Positions 28,627-37,833 are shown, numbered from the stretch's first letter. The stretch: 64,000 bases of DNA from JAXMDS01 sp043777815 (GCA_043777815.1 JAYWHH010000009.1:62001-126000); one strand, 5' to 3'. The notes: generated from the sequence alone by a model not told the origin. A program made the numbers and translations.

Positions 28627-29206
28627 AATTTTCTAGATTTAGATGAACGCGCACTAGGTAACAAAAGTCTCATATGCAAATAAATGCTGTCAAGCTGAAA
28701 TTATCTAGATTTCAAGAATGCACTAGGCAATAAAAGTCTCATATGCAAATAAATGCTGTCAAGCTGAAATTATCTAAATTTAGATGAATGTACTAGGCAA
28801 CAAAAGCCTCATATATAAATGAATGTTATCGAAGCCTCAATGTTCCAATAAAATATACTATAAAATTTGTAAAAAATGTTCTAAAAAATTTCAAATGAGT
28901 TGCTGTGAAGCAAGTTGTACATATCATATTTAATGAGCTGCTTTGAGTAACATGCTTTTGATATTTATCAATATATAAAATTATCTAGATTTAGATGAGT
29001 GCACTAGGCAACAAAAGTCTCATATACAAATAAATGCTGTCGAGCTGAAATTATCTAGATCTAGTAGGCAACAAAAGTCTCATATATAAATGAATGTTAT
29101 CGAAGCCTCGATATTCCAATAAAATACACTATAAAATTTGTAAAAAATGTTCTAAAAAATTTCAAATGAGTTGCTATGAAGCATAGCTGTACATATCATA
29201 TTTAAT
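28627..29206. repeat. About 69-bp repeat nested in a larger segmental duplication
   Basis: Five copies of a unit of the type atctagatttagatgaa...cactaggcaacaaaagtctc. The last two, plus a tail of about 95 bases (ttccaataaaatatactata onward to catatttaatga), repeat the order of copies 2-3 plus the same tail. A block of about 230-245 bases was therefore duplicated after the small units had formed. Confidence 0.82.
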
Positions 29207-29259
29207 GATTTGTCATGCGCTTTAATTAAACTGTTACTTTAATTAAACTGTTGCTTTAA

Positions 29260-31191
29260 TTAAACTGTAAATATCACATCCAAAACTTTTGATTTGAATT
29301 GTTTATTTAATTCTTGAAAAAGTTTCGTGGTTTCAAAATGTTTGATGAGCTGAGATTTTAAAGAAACAATTTCAATCTTGATATTATACTTACATATCTT
29401 CCCAATAGATTTTACCGCATCATCTATAGTGTTTAGGATTTGTGCGCTAGCTTCCTTAAAATTAATAACATAGCAATTATCAATATAATCTACTGAGCAA
29501 TGATTCATTAAAAAATAATATGCTTCAAATTTAGTATTTAAGATTTTTATTAATTCAAACAAATGCTTTTTAATAGATGCATCTATAAGAGTTTCTTGAG
29601 GCCTGATGTTGTTTTCAGAAATCAATTTGGATTTGAGAATTTCTTGAGGCTTGATATTGTTTTCATCGATTAAGCCTAACTTAGTATTTATTTTATGCTC
29701 ACTAGCCAGCTGATCAGAAAAATACGGCGTTGATTTCGATTTGAGAAGACCTGATTCATCATTTATTTTATGATCACTAACCAACTGATCAGAAAAATAC
29801 GGCGTTGATTTCGATTTTATAGCATGCAATGCATCATTTATTTTATGCTCATTAACGAACTGATCAGGAACCTTCGATGCTGACTTTAATTTAAAAGTTT
29901 TTTCTGATATAAATGATTCATTATTACTATTTACATTATTCATCAAGTGATTAATTGGATATTTTAAAAAAGCAGCATTAACTGTAGACCTCAAAATAGG
30001 GCTATAGAATTGATTCATTATCATAAACAAGATCATTGTTGCATAATCCTTCTGAGATTCAGATGATTTTTTGCTTAATTTATATTGTGACAATTTTTCC
30101 CACGCTGTATTAATGGCGCTTAATATTATTTCCTTTATTTCTTCAGATTGATTTGGCGAGTCGTTGTTTGATTTGTTTGAATTATCAATAGATTGATTTG
30201 ATTTACTTGAGGGCGCGTGAGTAAATTTCATCTTTAAATCCTCAAAAATCAATTGAAGATCAATTTTTAGTTCAGATTTTAATTCTGATATATCAAAAAC
30301 TAAGATAAATTTAGCTAAAATAGCCAAGCCATGACTTATATCTGCAATTAATCTATCAAAATCAGTAACATTTTCTAAAATATTTAATACTTTTGAATAA
30401 TCAGGACTCAATATAAACTTCAATAAAGTCAAAATTTCAAATTCAGATCTCACGTTGAGTATATTTTGTACAATCAAAATATTAAGATGGCCCTGGTTTG
30501 AACTTTCAAGGAAATTTAATATTTGCTCCAGATACATTAATGAATCTCTAATTGATCCCCCCGCTTTTTTTGCAAGCAAATTGACACTTGTCTGATCAAA
30601 TTTCACATTATGCTCGTTTAAAATCTCTTTTAATAATTTAGAAATATCATTTGAACTTACGCTTTGTAAATCAAACCTTTGACATCGAGAAATAACAGTT
30701 AGGGGTAATTTTTCAGGCTCCGTAGTTGCTAAAATAAACAATAAATGACTTTTTGGCTCTTCTAATGTTTTTAGGAAGGCATTAAAAGCGCTTTTAGATA
30801 ACATATGAACCTCATCTATTATAAAAACTTTATACTTGCCAATTATGGGCACATACTCAGCTGTTTCTATTAAGCTGCGTATATTGTCTACTCCAGTATT
30901 ACTTGCAGCATCTATTTCCATAATATCAGGATGCATTTTTTGAATACATGATCTACAAATGTTACATGGTTCTATTAATTCATTATCTAAATTAGGACTT
31001 AAACAATTTATAGTTCTTGATATAATTCTTGCCAAGCTTGTTTTGCCAGTTCCATGATGTCCGGTAAAAAGATATGCTGGGCTAATTTTATTATTTTTGA
31101 TTATAAAATCAATTATTTTAACATAATGATAATGCCCTACTACACTTTTAAGATCCTTAGGACGATATCGTGCCGCTAAAGGTATATGCAT
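29260..31191 (-). CDS. dnaX: DNA polymerase III subunits gamma/tau with an internal repeat insertion
   Basis: Clamp-loader ATPase of 643 residues. Walker A GHHGTGKT (44-51), zinc-finger cysteines C63, C76, C79 and C82, Walker B IDEVHMLS and the SRC sensor (SRCQRFDL) are all present. The conserved N-terminal domains run to about residue 370. The tau-like C-terminal part carries Ser/Lys/Asp-rich sequence with tandem units (KSKSTPYFSDQL twice; ENNIKPQE/ENNIRPQE) before a final conserved helix-strand domain (LFELIKILN... YVINFKEA). yraN diverges 17 bases upstream. Confidence 0.95.
   Translation of the reverse strand: MHIPLAARYRPKDLKSVVGHYHYVKIIDFIIKNNKISPAYLFTGHHGTGKTSLARIISRTINCLSPNLDNELIEPCNICRSCIQKMHPDIMEIDAASNTGVDNIRSLIETAEYVPIIGKYKVFIIDEVHMLSKSAFNAFLKTLEEPKSHLLFILATTEPEKLPLTVISRCQRFDLQSVSSNDISKLLKEILNEHNVKFDQTSVNLLAKKAGGSIRDSLMYLEQILNFLESSNQGHLNILIVQNILNVRSEFEILTLLKFILSPDYSKVLNILENVTDFDRLIADISHGLAILAKFILVFDISELKSELKIDLQLIFEDLKMKFTHAPSSKSNQSIDNSNKSNNDSPNQSEEIKEIILSAINTAWEKLSQYKLSKKSSESQKDYATMILFMIMNQFYSPILRSTVNAAFLKYPINHLMNNVNSNNESFISEKTFKLKSASKVPDQFVNEHKINDALHAIKSKSTPYFSDQLVSDHKINDESGLLKSKSTPYFSDQLASEHKINTKLGLIDENNIKPQEILKSKLISENNIRPQETLIDASIKKHLFELIKILNTKFEAYYFLMNHCSVDYIDNCYVINFKEASAQILNTIDDAVKSIGKICKYNIKIEIVSLKSQLIKHFETTKLFQELNKQFKSKVLDVIFTV
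29590..29890 (-). repeat. In-frame minisatellite insertion inside dnaX
   Basis: Two or three 25-codon units containing KSKSTPYFSDQL and HKIND, followed by two 16-codon units containing ENNIxPQE. The frame stays open. Confidence 0.8.
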
Positions 31192-31295
31192 TTTCCTAGT
31201 AGAATGATATGATACTAATCATACTATGCCCCTGCTTACTAATGAAAACAATTACATCTATGGTAGTTTCTATAGTCCAAAAATCTAAAGCTTTT

Positions 31296-31634
31296 ATGTC
31301 AAAAAACTTTATTGGATACTTGGGTGAAAAATTTGCAATTATGCATTATCAATTGAGCTTTCACAAGCTAGTAAAGTCTAGATATAAATCTAAATTAGGA
31401 GAAATAGATGCAATATTAATTAAAGGTGAACATATTATTTTCTTAGAAGTAAAAACTCGACTAACAACATTCGATTTAAAAAATGTAATATCTTTTTCTC
31501 AAAAACAAAGAATTAAAAATTCAGTCAAACTTTTTATGACTTGTAATAGTAAAAAGTATTCGAAATACAGTCCTAGAATAGATTTATTTATCGTTACATT
31601 AGGTAAACCAATAATTATAAAAAACGCCTGGTAA
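31296..31634 (+). CDS. YraN/UPF0102-family endonuclease-like protein
   Basis: About 112 residues from the ATG at 31296 (MSKNFIGYLGEKFA), where family similarity begins. An upstream start at 31209 would add 29 residues without family match. The PD-(D/E)XK-like core is seen: GEKFA, KSRYKSKLGEIDAIL, IIFLEVKTR. The function of the family is unsettled. It is often linked to recombination or competence. Divergent from dnaX. Confidence 0.82.
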   Translation: MSKNFIGYLGEKFAIMHYQLSFHKLVKSRYKSKLGEIDAILIKGEHIIFLEVKTRLTTFDLKNVISFSQKQRIKNSVKLFMTCNSKKYSKYSPRIDLFIVTLGKPIIIKNAW

Positions 31635-31994
31635 ATCAATAAAGATGTCTGGTGTAATAAAAACCCAGTTGCATGATAAAGATTCCTGTGTAATAAACGA
31701 ACTCGCCACAAAAAACGCTTGACAAGTATAATGTCAGTAAATTAAGATAATTAAAAATTATTAATTATAATACAACAAGTTTTTTGGTAAAAAAATTATA
31801 GCTAAAAATAGATTTTACTAAATACTTCTATCTAAAGTGAACTTGATAAGATTATAAGCAGTTTTCATAAGTAGTATATGTAAGTAAAGCGTTGGCTTTT
31901 AATGATCAAAAGTAAACAAATAATGCAAAGATTTGAGTCAAAAAAACCATTAAATATAGTAAATGAACAATACTTACGTTAATAGTATATTTGA
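31635..31994. other. Gap between yraN and the CAU tRNA
   Basis: About 360 AT-rich bases with no open frame, repeat or RNA gene that I can recognise. Confidence 0.5.
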
Positions 31995-32071
31995 TGGTAG
32001 ACCTTGCCGGACTTGAACCAGCGACCGTCCCGTTATGAGCGGGATGCTCTAACCAACTGAGCTAAAGATCC
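31995..32071 (-). tRNA. tRNA with CAU anticodon (probably tRNA-Ile2; elongator Met possible)
   Basis: 77 nt including an encoded CCA. The acceptor GGATCTT pairs with AAGGTCT (two G-T pairs). D arm GCTCAGTTGGTTAGAGC. The anticodon stem TCCCG/CGGGA holds loop CTCATAA, giving anticodon CAT. T arm GGTTCAAGTCC, with one weak pair in the stem. The variable region and T arm (GGTCGCTGGTTCAAGTCC) look more like tRNA-Ile(CAU), which needs TilS lysidine modification, than elongator Met, but this is not decisive. Confidence 0.88.
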
Positions 32072-32218
32072 ATACCACTATCTAATTATAACAGTTTTTT
32101 ATTCTGGAATCAAATTCTTCTAAGATCAAATTATGTTTAAATTATTCTAAAACCAAATTATGCTAAAATCAAAATTCCTAAACATAAAATTTTCAATTTG
32201 ATAAAATTCATTTACGCA

Positions 32219-32965
32219 TTATCTACTATAACTATTGGATTTTTTATGCGTTTTTTTCAGATTTTCCACTTTTTTAGGACTTGATATTGGAAGATTTTTT
32301 TCAGATTTTGAAGATTTCATATCAAAAGATTTGTTATTTAGATCTAAGTTTAAATTTTTAAGTTTTATACCTAAATGTTCTTTACTGTTATTGATTGAAT
32401 TATATAAAAATTCATTTTGTTTACCTGAAAGTAATTTTTTAAAAGAATCTGGTAGATGGTTCACTGACGTAGTCTTAGACGCGCTTAATGATTTTACTGC
32501 ATAATCTATAGCAATCACAGTAGATTGATATGCAACTGATATGTTTGGTATGCTTGATGCTGTAGTTCCCAACGAACTTCTTTCATTGGAAGATATAGAA
32601 CTTCTAGATTCAAACAAACTGCTTTGAGAAGATGTATTACTTTTAATAACAGACGCTTTATCAGAGTTGGGTGTTTGTATTAATTTTACACCTTTCGAGC
32701 TGTTACAATTTTGACTGTATTTCATATTATCTTTTTCTGGCCCTTCTTTATAGGATATACTTGCAACTTTTTCACCATTCTCTTCTCTTCTATACTTTTC
32801 TTTTATTAATTCATGATATTCTTTATATTCTGAATCAGAAAAATTTACTAGGTGATTTTTATATAATTTTTTTATTTTATCAGACAATTGATGATTATCT
32901 AAATATTGATATTTTTTATCTGCTATTTTTTTAGCTTTATCATCTTGATTGTTAGAATCTTGCAT
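32219..32965 (-). CDS. Unknown Ser/Lys-rich protein (cluster member A)
   Basis: 248 residues, not recognised. The N-terminus is charged and helical (DKIKKLYKNHLVNFSDSEYK), the middle is Ser-rich (SSLFESRSSISSNERSSLG) and the C-terminus is basic, ending KKTHKKSNSYSR. There is no signal peptide or membrane helix. Immediately upstream of its ATG lies a roughly 75-base element that recurs upstream of member B (33665-33737). Confidence 0.55.
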   Translation of the reverse strand: MQDSNNQDDKAKKIADKKYQYLDNHQLSDKIKKLYKNHLVNFSDSEYKEYHELIKEKYRREENGEKVASISYKEGPEKDNMKYSQNCNSSKGVKLIQTPNSDKASVIKSNTSSQSSLFESRSSISSNERSSLGTTASSIPNISVAYQSTVIAIDYAVKSLSASKTTSVNHLPDSFKKLLSGKQNEFLYNSINNSKEHLGIKLKNLNLDLNNKSFDMKSSKSEKNLPISSPKKVENLKKTHKKSNSYSR

Positions 32966-33036
32966 AAGATATTTATTGTTTTTTATAATTAAATTTGTTT
33001 TTTACACTGTTTTATTTGTTAGTTTTTAGTTCAAGT
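32966..33036 (-). repeat. Shared leader element, copy 1
   Basis: The plus-strand text aagatatttattg...ttatttgttagtttttag matches 33665-33737 (aaggtatttattgcc...ttatttgttagtttttaa). It lies between the stop of member B and the start of member A. Confidence 0.8.
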
Positions 33037-33042
33037 TTTATA

Positions 33043-33504
33043 CTACAATCTGCTTCTGTTTTGTGATTTGCTTCTATTTCTAGTAGTTCTTGGCGGCGTA
33101 TCTAAATTACTATTAGACATAAGTCCAGGATTGTTAGGTGTGTTAGCTCCAAAAGATCCAAAATTGACGTTGCTAGTGTATTTATCTTCAGCATTTTCAA
33201 TATTTTCAACATTATAGTTTATAGATGCTGGGGTATTTGGTATTATATCCTGAGTCATAGCTATTGAGGTATTTGACATAATTTGATTCATAGCTTCAGG
33301 GGGATTTGGCATAATCTCTTGATTCATAGCCTCAGGAACATCAGAGGGATTTGATATGATGGGCTCTTGATCCATAGCCTCAGGAGTCTCAGGGAGATTT
33401 CTAATGATGATCTCTTCTTGAGTCGTAGCGTGAGGACGATTTTTTCGCAAAGCAAGCTTGCTATTTTTATTATCATTAGAGCTGTTTGTATATTTTTTTG
33501 TCAT
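33043..33504 (-). CDS. Unknown Pro/Asn-rich repeat protein (cluster member B)
   Basis: 153 residues, not recognised. The central part is four or five diverged tandem units of the kind PEAMNQEIMPNP (residues about 37-95). The C-terminus is strongly basic: TTRNRSKSQNRSRL. No signal peptide or transmembrane helix. Flanked on both sides by copies of the shared leader element. Confidence 0.5.
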   Translation of the reverse strand: MTKKYTNSSNDNKNSKLALRKNRPHATTQEEIIIRNLPETPEAMDQEPIISNPSDVPEAMNQEIMPNPPEAMNQIMSNTSIAMTQDIIPNTPASINYNVENIENAEDKYTSNVNFGSFGANTPNNPGLMSNSNLDTPPRTTRNRSKSQNRSRL

Positions 33505-33664
33505 AGTTATTTTAAGTTAGTTATATTTAATTTTATTTTTATAAATTCATTGTTTTTCTATGTTTTTTCTATTTTTCATCTTTGTTATAGTTGTCAAATG
33601 TAAAAATATCAGTTAATTTATACTATTTACTTCTTTCGAATTATATTTTTATCAGGATTTTTCA

Positions 33665-33737
33665 CAAGGTATTTATTGCCTTGTTTGTAATTAAATTTAT
33701 TTTTTGTGTTGGTTTATTTGTTAGTTTTTAATTCAGA
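33665..33737 (-). repeat. Shared leader element, copy 2
   Basis: Second copy of the 32966-33036 element, placed just after the stop of member C and upstream of member B. The gap from its end to the member B ATG is about 160 bases. Confidence 0.8.
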
Positions 33738-33751
33738 AATTATAAACAATA

Positions 33752-34606
33752 CTAGCGTGTGGGGGATTGAGAACTATTATTTTTTGTTTTAGCAGGATCA
33801 TTTTTATTATTTTGAGGGCTTTTATTTCTTAAATTATGTTCAGTCTCATTATTAGGTGATATTTGAGGGCGAGCTTGTTGACTCTGTCCTATATCAGACT
33901 CGCTCAATCCAGATATTTGTGATTTAGATGGATCGTCTGAAACAGGCACATTTCTTGCCTGTTCGGGTTTGAGCACCTCTTTACTAACATCTTTTGCGAC
34001 GCCAAAAAGTCCCGTAATCATTCCTAAGCTATTGCTAGCTATTTTTAAGCTGTTACCAGCTATCTTTAAGCCAGTATTAGCTGTTCCTGTGATCTGTCCT
34101 AATGCTTCTTTAAAAAGATTTGTTTTTACATCAGATTTATTTTTATTATCTTCAATAGCTTTTGCAATTTCTTCATCTGTTCCTATTGTCGCAAAATCTT
34201 CAATATTAATTACACTAGTATTTAGAGGAAGATCCATAATACTTGTACGTGGTAAATTATCTTCATCTTCACTTACTATATCCTTACCTTCATTATTATG
34301 TTCTTTAGACGCAACTGTGCCCTTGACATAATTAAGCCCATGATTAATTCCATCCATAAAACGATTTACAAGTCCCTCTTTTGGCAATTGTGCTATATCT
34401 TCATCAATACCAGAAAGATCTACATGGCTCCCAAGATCCTGGCGCATTGCCTTTGCATCTTTTTTTACTTTCTCTTCTTTTTCCTTTTTCTGCTTTTCTG
34501 CTTCTTCTTCTGCTTGTTTTTGTCTTTCTGCCGCTTGTGCATCTATCTTTGCTAAATCTTCTTGTAGCTTTTGTAATGCATTTTTTGTATTACTTTGATT
34601 TTGCAT
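33752..34606 (-). CDS. Unknown coiled-coil protein (cluster member C)
   Basis: 284 residues, not recognised. Residues about 8-52 are a charged coiled coil (AAERQKQAEEEAEKQKKEKE). A middle region has Gly/Ala/Ser-rich amphipathic repeats (GLKIAGNSLKIASNSLG, about 180-197), and the tail is polar and disordered, ending KNNSSQSPTR. No signal peptide. It heads the row C-B-A of unknown genes on the minus strand. Confidence 0.6.
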   Translation of the reverse strand: MQNQSNTKNALQKLQEDLAKIDAQAAERQKQAEEEAEKQKKEKEEKVKKDAKAMRQDLGSHVDLSGIDEDIAQLPKEGLVNRFMDGINHGLNYVKGTVASKEHNNEGKDIVSEDEDNLPRTSIMDLPLNTSVINIEDFATIGTDEEIAKAIEDNKNKSDVKTNLFKEALGQITGTANTGLKIAGNSLKIASNSLGMITGLFGVAKDVSKEVLKPEQARNVPVSDDPSKSQISGLSESDIGQSQQARPQISPNNETEHNLRNKSPQNNKNDPAKTKNNSSQSPTR

Positions 34607-34725
34607 AGTAACGTGTTTAATTTAATTAATCTAAATTAATTATATCAGTTTTATTAAGCAAGTTTAAGATAAATATTAGTCTATTAAATATTCTTAATTA
34701 TGTGTTGTAAAGAAACTTCTTTTAA

Positions 34726-35994
34726 TTAATTTCGCATCAAAAGTGATGTATCTCCGTAACTATAAAATCTATAATTGCTCTCAATTGCATGGTAATATAC
34801 TCGCCTCATGTTTTCAAATCCAATAAAACTAGCAACCAAAACTAATAAAGATGATTTTGGTAAATGAAAATTTGTAATTAAACCATCCACTAATTCAAAT
34901 TTATGACCAGGCTTAATGTAAATATTAGTTTCAAAGCTTTCAATAAAAGAAAATTGAGTATAGTATGATGTGAATTTTTGCTCATCAAGATTCATCCAGT
35001 GCTCCAAATTAATATCATTTCGGACTAAAAACCCCTCTAAACTACGTAATGAAGTTGAGCCAACTGCAAATACTTTATTACCGCGACGCTTTGCATCTAT
35101 AGCGTCCAAAAATACATCTTGAGATACATGAACTCTTTCTGAATGCATTACATGATCATTGATATCACCTGCAGTAATTGGCTTATAAGTTCCTAATCCA
35201 ACATGTAGAGTTACATATTTTATCTTCACTCCCATGAGCTGAATTTTTTCTAATAATTCTTTTGTAAAATGTAGTCCAGCTGTTGGGGCCGCAATTGAGC
35301 CCAAATCTTGACTATAAACTGTTTGATAATTTATATCATCTTCTATATTGTGACTTGAATTATTAATGCCTTGAACGTCTGATGCATTTGTTTGATAATT
35401 TATATCATCTTTTGTATTATGACTTGAATTATTAATGCCTTGAACGTCTGATGCATTTGTTTGATAGCCTGTGTCATCTTCTATATTGTGACTTGAATTA
35501 TTAATGCCTTGAGCCTCTGATGCGTCTGATTTGATATTGGTTGTGGATCTGGCTTTAGAGATATATTGAGGAATTGGCATTTCGCCATGACAATTCAAAA
35601 ATTCATCCAAACTTGATTTAGGATCTATTCTGACAGTTATTTTTCCCAAGCTTTCTATGTCGACAATTGTAATCTCCCCACCCCGGAATGAAAAAACATC
35701 TTTTATTTTTAATTTCTTAACATTTTTACATAAAGCTGACCAAGTATTGAGGGATAACTCTTCGCACAAATTTATAGATATATTTTGCTTTAGTTTAATG
35801 AATGATCTTAAAACTTTAGTATTATTTAATATCAACACATCTCCTTTCTTTGGAAAATTAACTATATTATTAAATATAAAATCCTGAATTTGCGAATCTT
35901 TAAAGACTAATAATTTAGCAGAATCTCTTGGAAATACTGGCTTAATAGCTATGCGACTTTTATCTAAATTATAATCAAAATCTTCAAGTAACAT
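34726..35994 (-). CDS. queA: tRNA preQ1(34) S-adenosylmethionine ribosyltransferase-isomerase QueA
   Basis: Transfers and isomerises the ribosyl part of SAM onto preQ1 in tRNA. Family blocks: VLILNNTKVLRSF, CHGEMPIPQYI, AAPTAGLHFT, YVTLHVGLGTYKPI, ITNFHLPKSSLLVLVASFIG. 422 residues, about 70 more than usual. The excess (about residues 147-225) is a threefold tandem repeat placed between PIPQYI and YQTVYSQD. ldcA ends 2 bases before this start, so the two share an operon. Confidence 0.96.
   Translation of the reverse strand: MLLEDFDYNLDKSRIAIKPVFPRDSAKLLVFKDSQIQDFIFNNIVNFPKKGDVLILNNTKVLRSFIKLKQNISINLCEELSLNTWSALCKNVKKLKIKDVFSFRGGEITIVDIESLGKITVRIDPKSSLDEFLNCHGEMPIPQYISKARSTTNIKSDASEAQGINNSSHNIEDDTGYQTNASDVQGINNSSHNTKDDINYQTNASDVQGINNSSHNIEDDINYQTVYSQDLGSIAAPTAGLHFTKELLEKIQLMGVKIKYVTLHVGLGTYKPITAGDINDHVMHSERVHVSQDVFLDAIDAKRRGNKVFAVGSTSLRSLEGFLVRNDINLEHWMNLDEQKFTSYYTQFSFIESFETNIYIKPGHKFELVDGLITNFHLPKSSLLVLVASFIGFENMRRVYYHAIESNYRFYSYGDTSLLMRN
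35320..35556 (-). repeat. 66-bp in-frame minisatellite in queA
   Basis: Three units of 22 codons containing SDVQGINNSSHNxxDD and ending in NYQT or GYQT. The last YQT belongs to the native YQTVY motif of QueA, so the repeat appears to have grown from the native sequence. Units are nearly identical at DNA level. Confidence 0.9.
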
Positions 35995-35996
35995 AA

Positions 35997-37340
35997 CTAT
36001 GGTTTTAGAACTTTGGTTTTATTAAACGGATTTTGATATATTTGTTCGAAAATAAAATGACCGTCTTTATTTCTAAAAACACCCCCTTCTAGATTTACTA
36101 TAAAAGGATAATTATATCTTCCATGCCCAATTCTATCAGTTATAAACACAGGTACATTGATAATTTTAGCCAAAGCCTCGAATTCCTTTATATTTAAATT
36201 AGAAACTCCAGATCTAGAATTATCAAAAACTCCTAAAATTACTGCACTAACTTTATCGAAAATTTTAGCTTGTTTAAGATGTAACATTAAACGATCTACT
36301 TGATAATATGGTAAACCTGTGTCCTCCATAATTAAAATTTTTTCTCCTGAGTTAATCTGCCACTTGGTGCCGATACTATTTTGAATAATACTTGCATTGC
36401 CGCCAGTAACCACGCCTTTAATACATCTAGCGTTGTGCGCTAAATCATTTACTGGCACTAATCCAATATTTATTTTTACAGGCTTTTTACTAGCTAGAAG
36501 CAAGATCAATTTTCTCATATTATCTTGACTGAAATTTTTTGCTTTAACGTCCTCTTCGCTAAAACTTTTGAGCATTGGTCCATGAATAGTCTTCCAATTC
36601 CATTCTTGAGATAAGAATAAATGTAAAGCTGTCACATCGCTATAACCTATTAACAATTTTTCTTTAGATGGTTTTCTTATTTGATAAAATTGATTAAGCA
36701 TTTTTGCTGCACCATATCCACCACGAACAGACAATAGGCAGTCTATGCCCTCTTCGTTTAAAATTGCTGCTTTAAAATCTTCGAACGCAATATCATAAAT
36801 GTCTTGAGATATTAATTCATGAGTTTGTGTAATTCTATTTTTATTGAAATAAGCAAAAAGCTTTTTGTTAACTAAGGTAAAATTTGATTTTTTAAATTCG
36901 CTAGGAAAACTATAGCATTCTTGAAAAGAATGATTTGGATCCATACAACCATCTAAGAAATTAGATCTGATAGCATAAATTATGGTATTCCAAATTTGAT
37001 CTTGATTAAAAAATGCACTAACTAAAATAACACCTAATTTTAAGTCTGATATAGGTATAAAATCATTTTTGTTTGGAAATTGACCTGGGTCTACCTGAGA
37101 ATATTGATGTAGATGTTCAACTGCTTCGAATATTTTATTTGAAGCAACTTTATTACTTTTAGCTTTAGTAGTTTTTTTGTTTATTTTGGGCTTCAATACA
37201 GCTTCTATTGGATGATTTTTGGCCGTATTGGGCTTAATTGGATAAGCCAATTCATAATTAAAAAAAACAATTACTAAGCCCAGACAAATGTGAGTAAGAA
37301 ATTTTATGTTTTTAGATTTGCTTATGTTAAAGAGATTCAT
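35997..37340 (-). CDS. ldcA: LD-carboxypeptidase (peptidase S66) with N-terminal membrane segment
   Basis: Removes the terminal D-Ala from murein tetrapeptides. The S66 signatures are present: LLSVRGGYGAAKML, the nucleophile Ser in LIGYSDVTALH (S234), the Glu in LIMEDTGLPYYQVDRLM and the His in RIGHGRYNYPF. 447 residues. The first 90 or so are an extra N-terminal part with a hydrophobic segment (about 13-30, a signal or anchor) and a Lys-rich linker. Most LdcA enzymes are cytoplasmic and near 300 residues, so this one is probably exported or membrane-tethered (inference). Confidence 0.9.
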   Translation of the reverse strand: MNLFNISKSKNIKFLTHICLGLVIVFFNYELAYPIKPNTAKNHPIEAVLKPKINKKTTKAKSNKVASNKIFEAVEHLHQYSQVDPGQFPNKNDFIPISDLKLGVILVSAFFNQDQIWNTIIYAIRSNFLDGCMDPNHSFQECYSFPSEFKKSNFTLVNKKLFAYFNKNRITQTHELISQDIYDIAFEDFKAAILNEEGIDCLLSVRGGYGAAKMLNQFYQIRKPSKEKLLIGYSDVTALHLFLSQEWNWKTIHGPMLKSFSEEDVKAKNFSQDNMRKLILLLASKKPVKINIGLVPVNDLAHNARCIKGVVTGGNASIIQNSIGTKWQINSGEKILIMEDTGLPYYQVDRLMLHLKQAKIFDKVSAVILGVFDNSRSGVSNLNIKEFEALAKIINVPVFITDRIGHGRYNYPFIVNLEGGVFRNKDGHFIFEQIYQNPFNKTKVLKP

Positions 37341-37458
37341 ATTTTGTGTGACTTGTTTAACTGTTTGTTTGATACTCCTTGCTGTATATATAGCTTTATA
37401 ATACCTAGATAAAACAACTTTAAATGTTTATAAAAAATGTTTATAAAATTAAGATCTT

Positions 37459-37833
37459 TTAAGCGGCCAATGCTCCAGAAAAAGATTTTTCAGTAACAAT
37501 TACTGTAATATGGGTATATTTATGTAGGATTCTATCAGCTTTACCTTTAGCTCTATATGTTAATCTTTTTAGAACTCTACCTTTGCCTAAAACTACTTGC
37601 ACAGAGGCTTGATCTAAATTGCCTCCGACTGCCAAATAGTTTGCTACACTTGAATTTAAGCATTTTAAGATATGAATAGCTGCTTTTTGTCTAAGATGCA
37701 ATAATTGTGCCTTGGCCTGTAGAACATTCATGCCTCTAACTAAATTAGCCACGTGTCTAGTTTTTTTTACACTTAAAGGTGCGTTCTTGTAAACACTATA
37801 ACCACGTAAATCATTTGTTGTACTAACCGTCAT
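37459..37833 (-). CDS. rplV: 50S ribosomal protein L22 (uL22)
   Basis: 124 residues. LSVKKTRHVANLVRGMNVLQ, AKAQLLHLRQKAA and RAKGKADRILHKYTHITVIV are typical uL22 blocks. uL22 lines the exit tunnel. In bacteria rplV is between rpsS and rpsC in the S10 operon. Here neither neighbour is ribosomal on this strand. Confidence 0.96.
   Translation of the reverse strand: MTVSTTNDLRGYSVYKNAPLSVKKTRHVANLVRGMNVLQAKAQLLHLRQKAAIHILKCLNSSVANYLAVGGNLDQASVQVVLGKGRVLKRLTYRAKGKADRILHKYTHITVIVTEKSFSGALAA

Larger units (their letters stand above)
28379..29259. other. 881-base repeat-filled gap between dciA and dnaX
   Basis: Convergent region with no open frame of note, almost wholly made of repeats. It holds an irregular tandem repeat at about 28391-28572 and a larger duplicated block at about 28690-28936 and 28977-29206. 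At the dnaX end there is a short triplicate, ctttaattaaactgt. Confidence 0.8.

Noticed and set aside
28379..29259. Insertion sequence or transposon remnant
   Set aside because: No transposase fragment, terminal inverted repeats or target duplications are seen; the block is explained by nested tandem duplication.
31209..31295. N-terminal extension of the YraN-like protein
   Set aside because: Family similarity begins at the ATG at 31296, and the upstream part crowds the dnaX promoter region.
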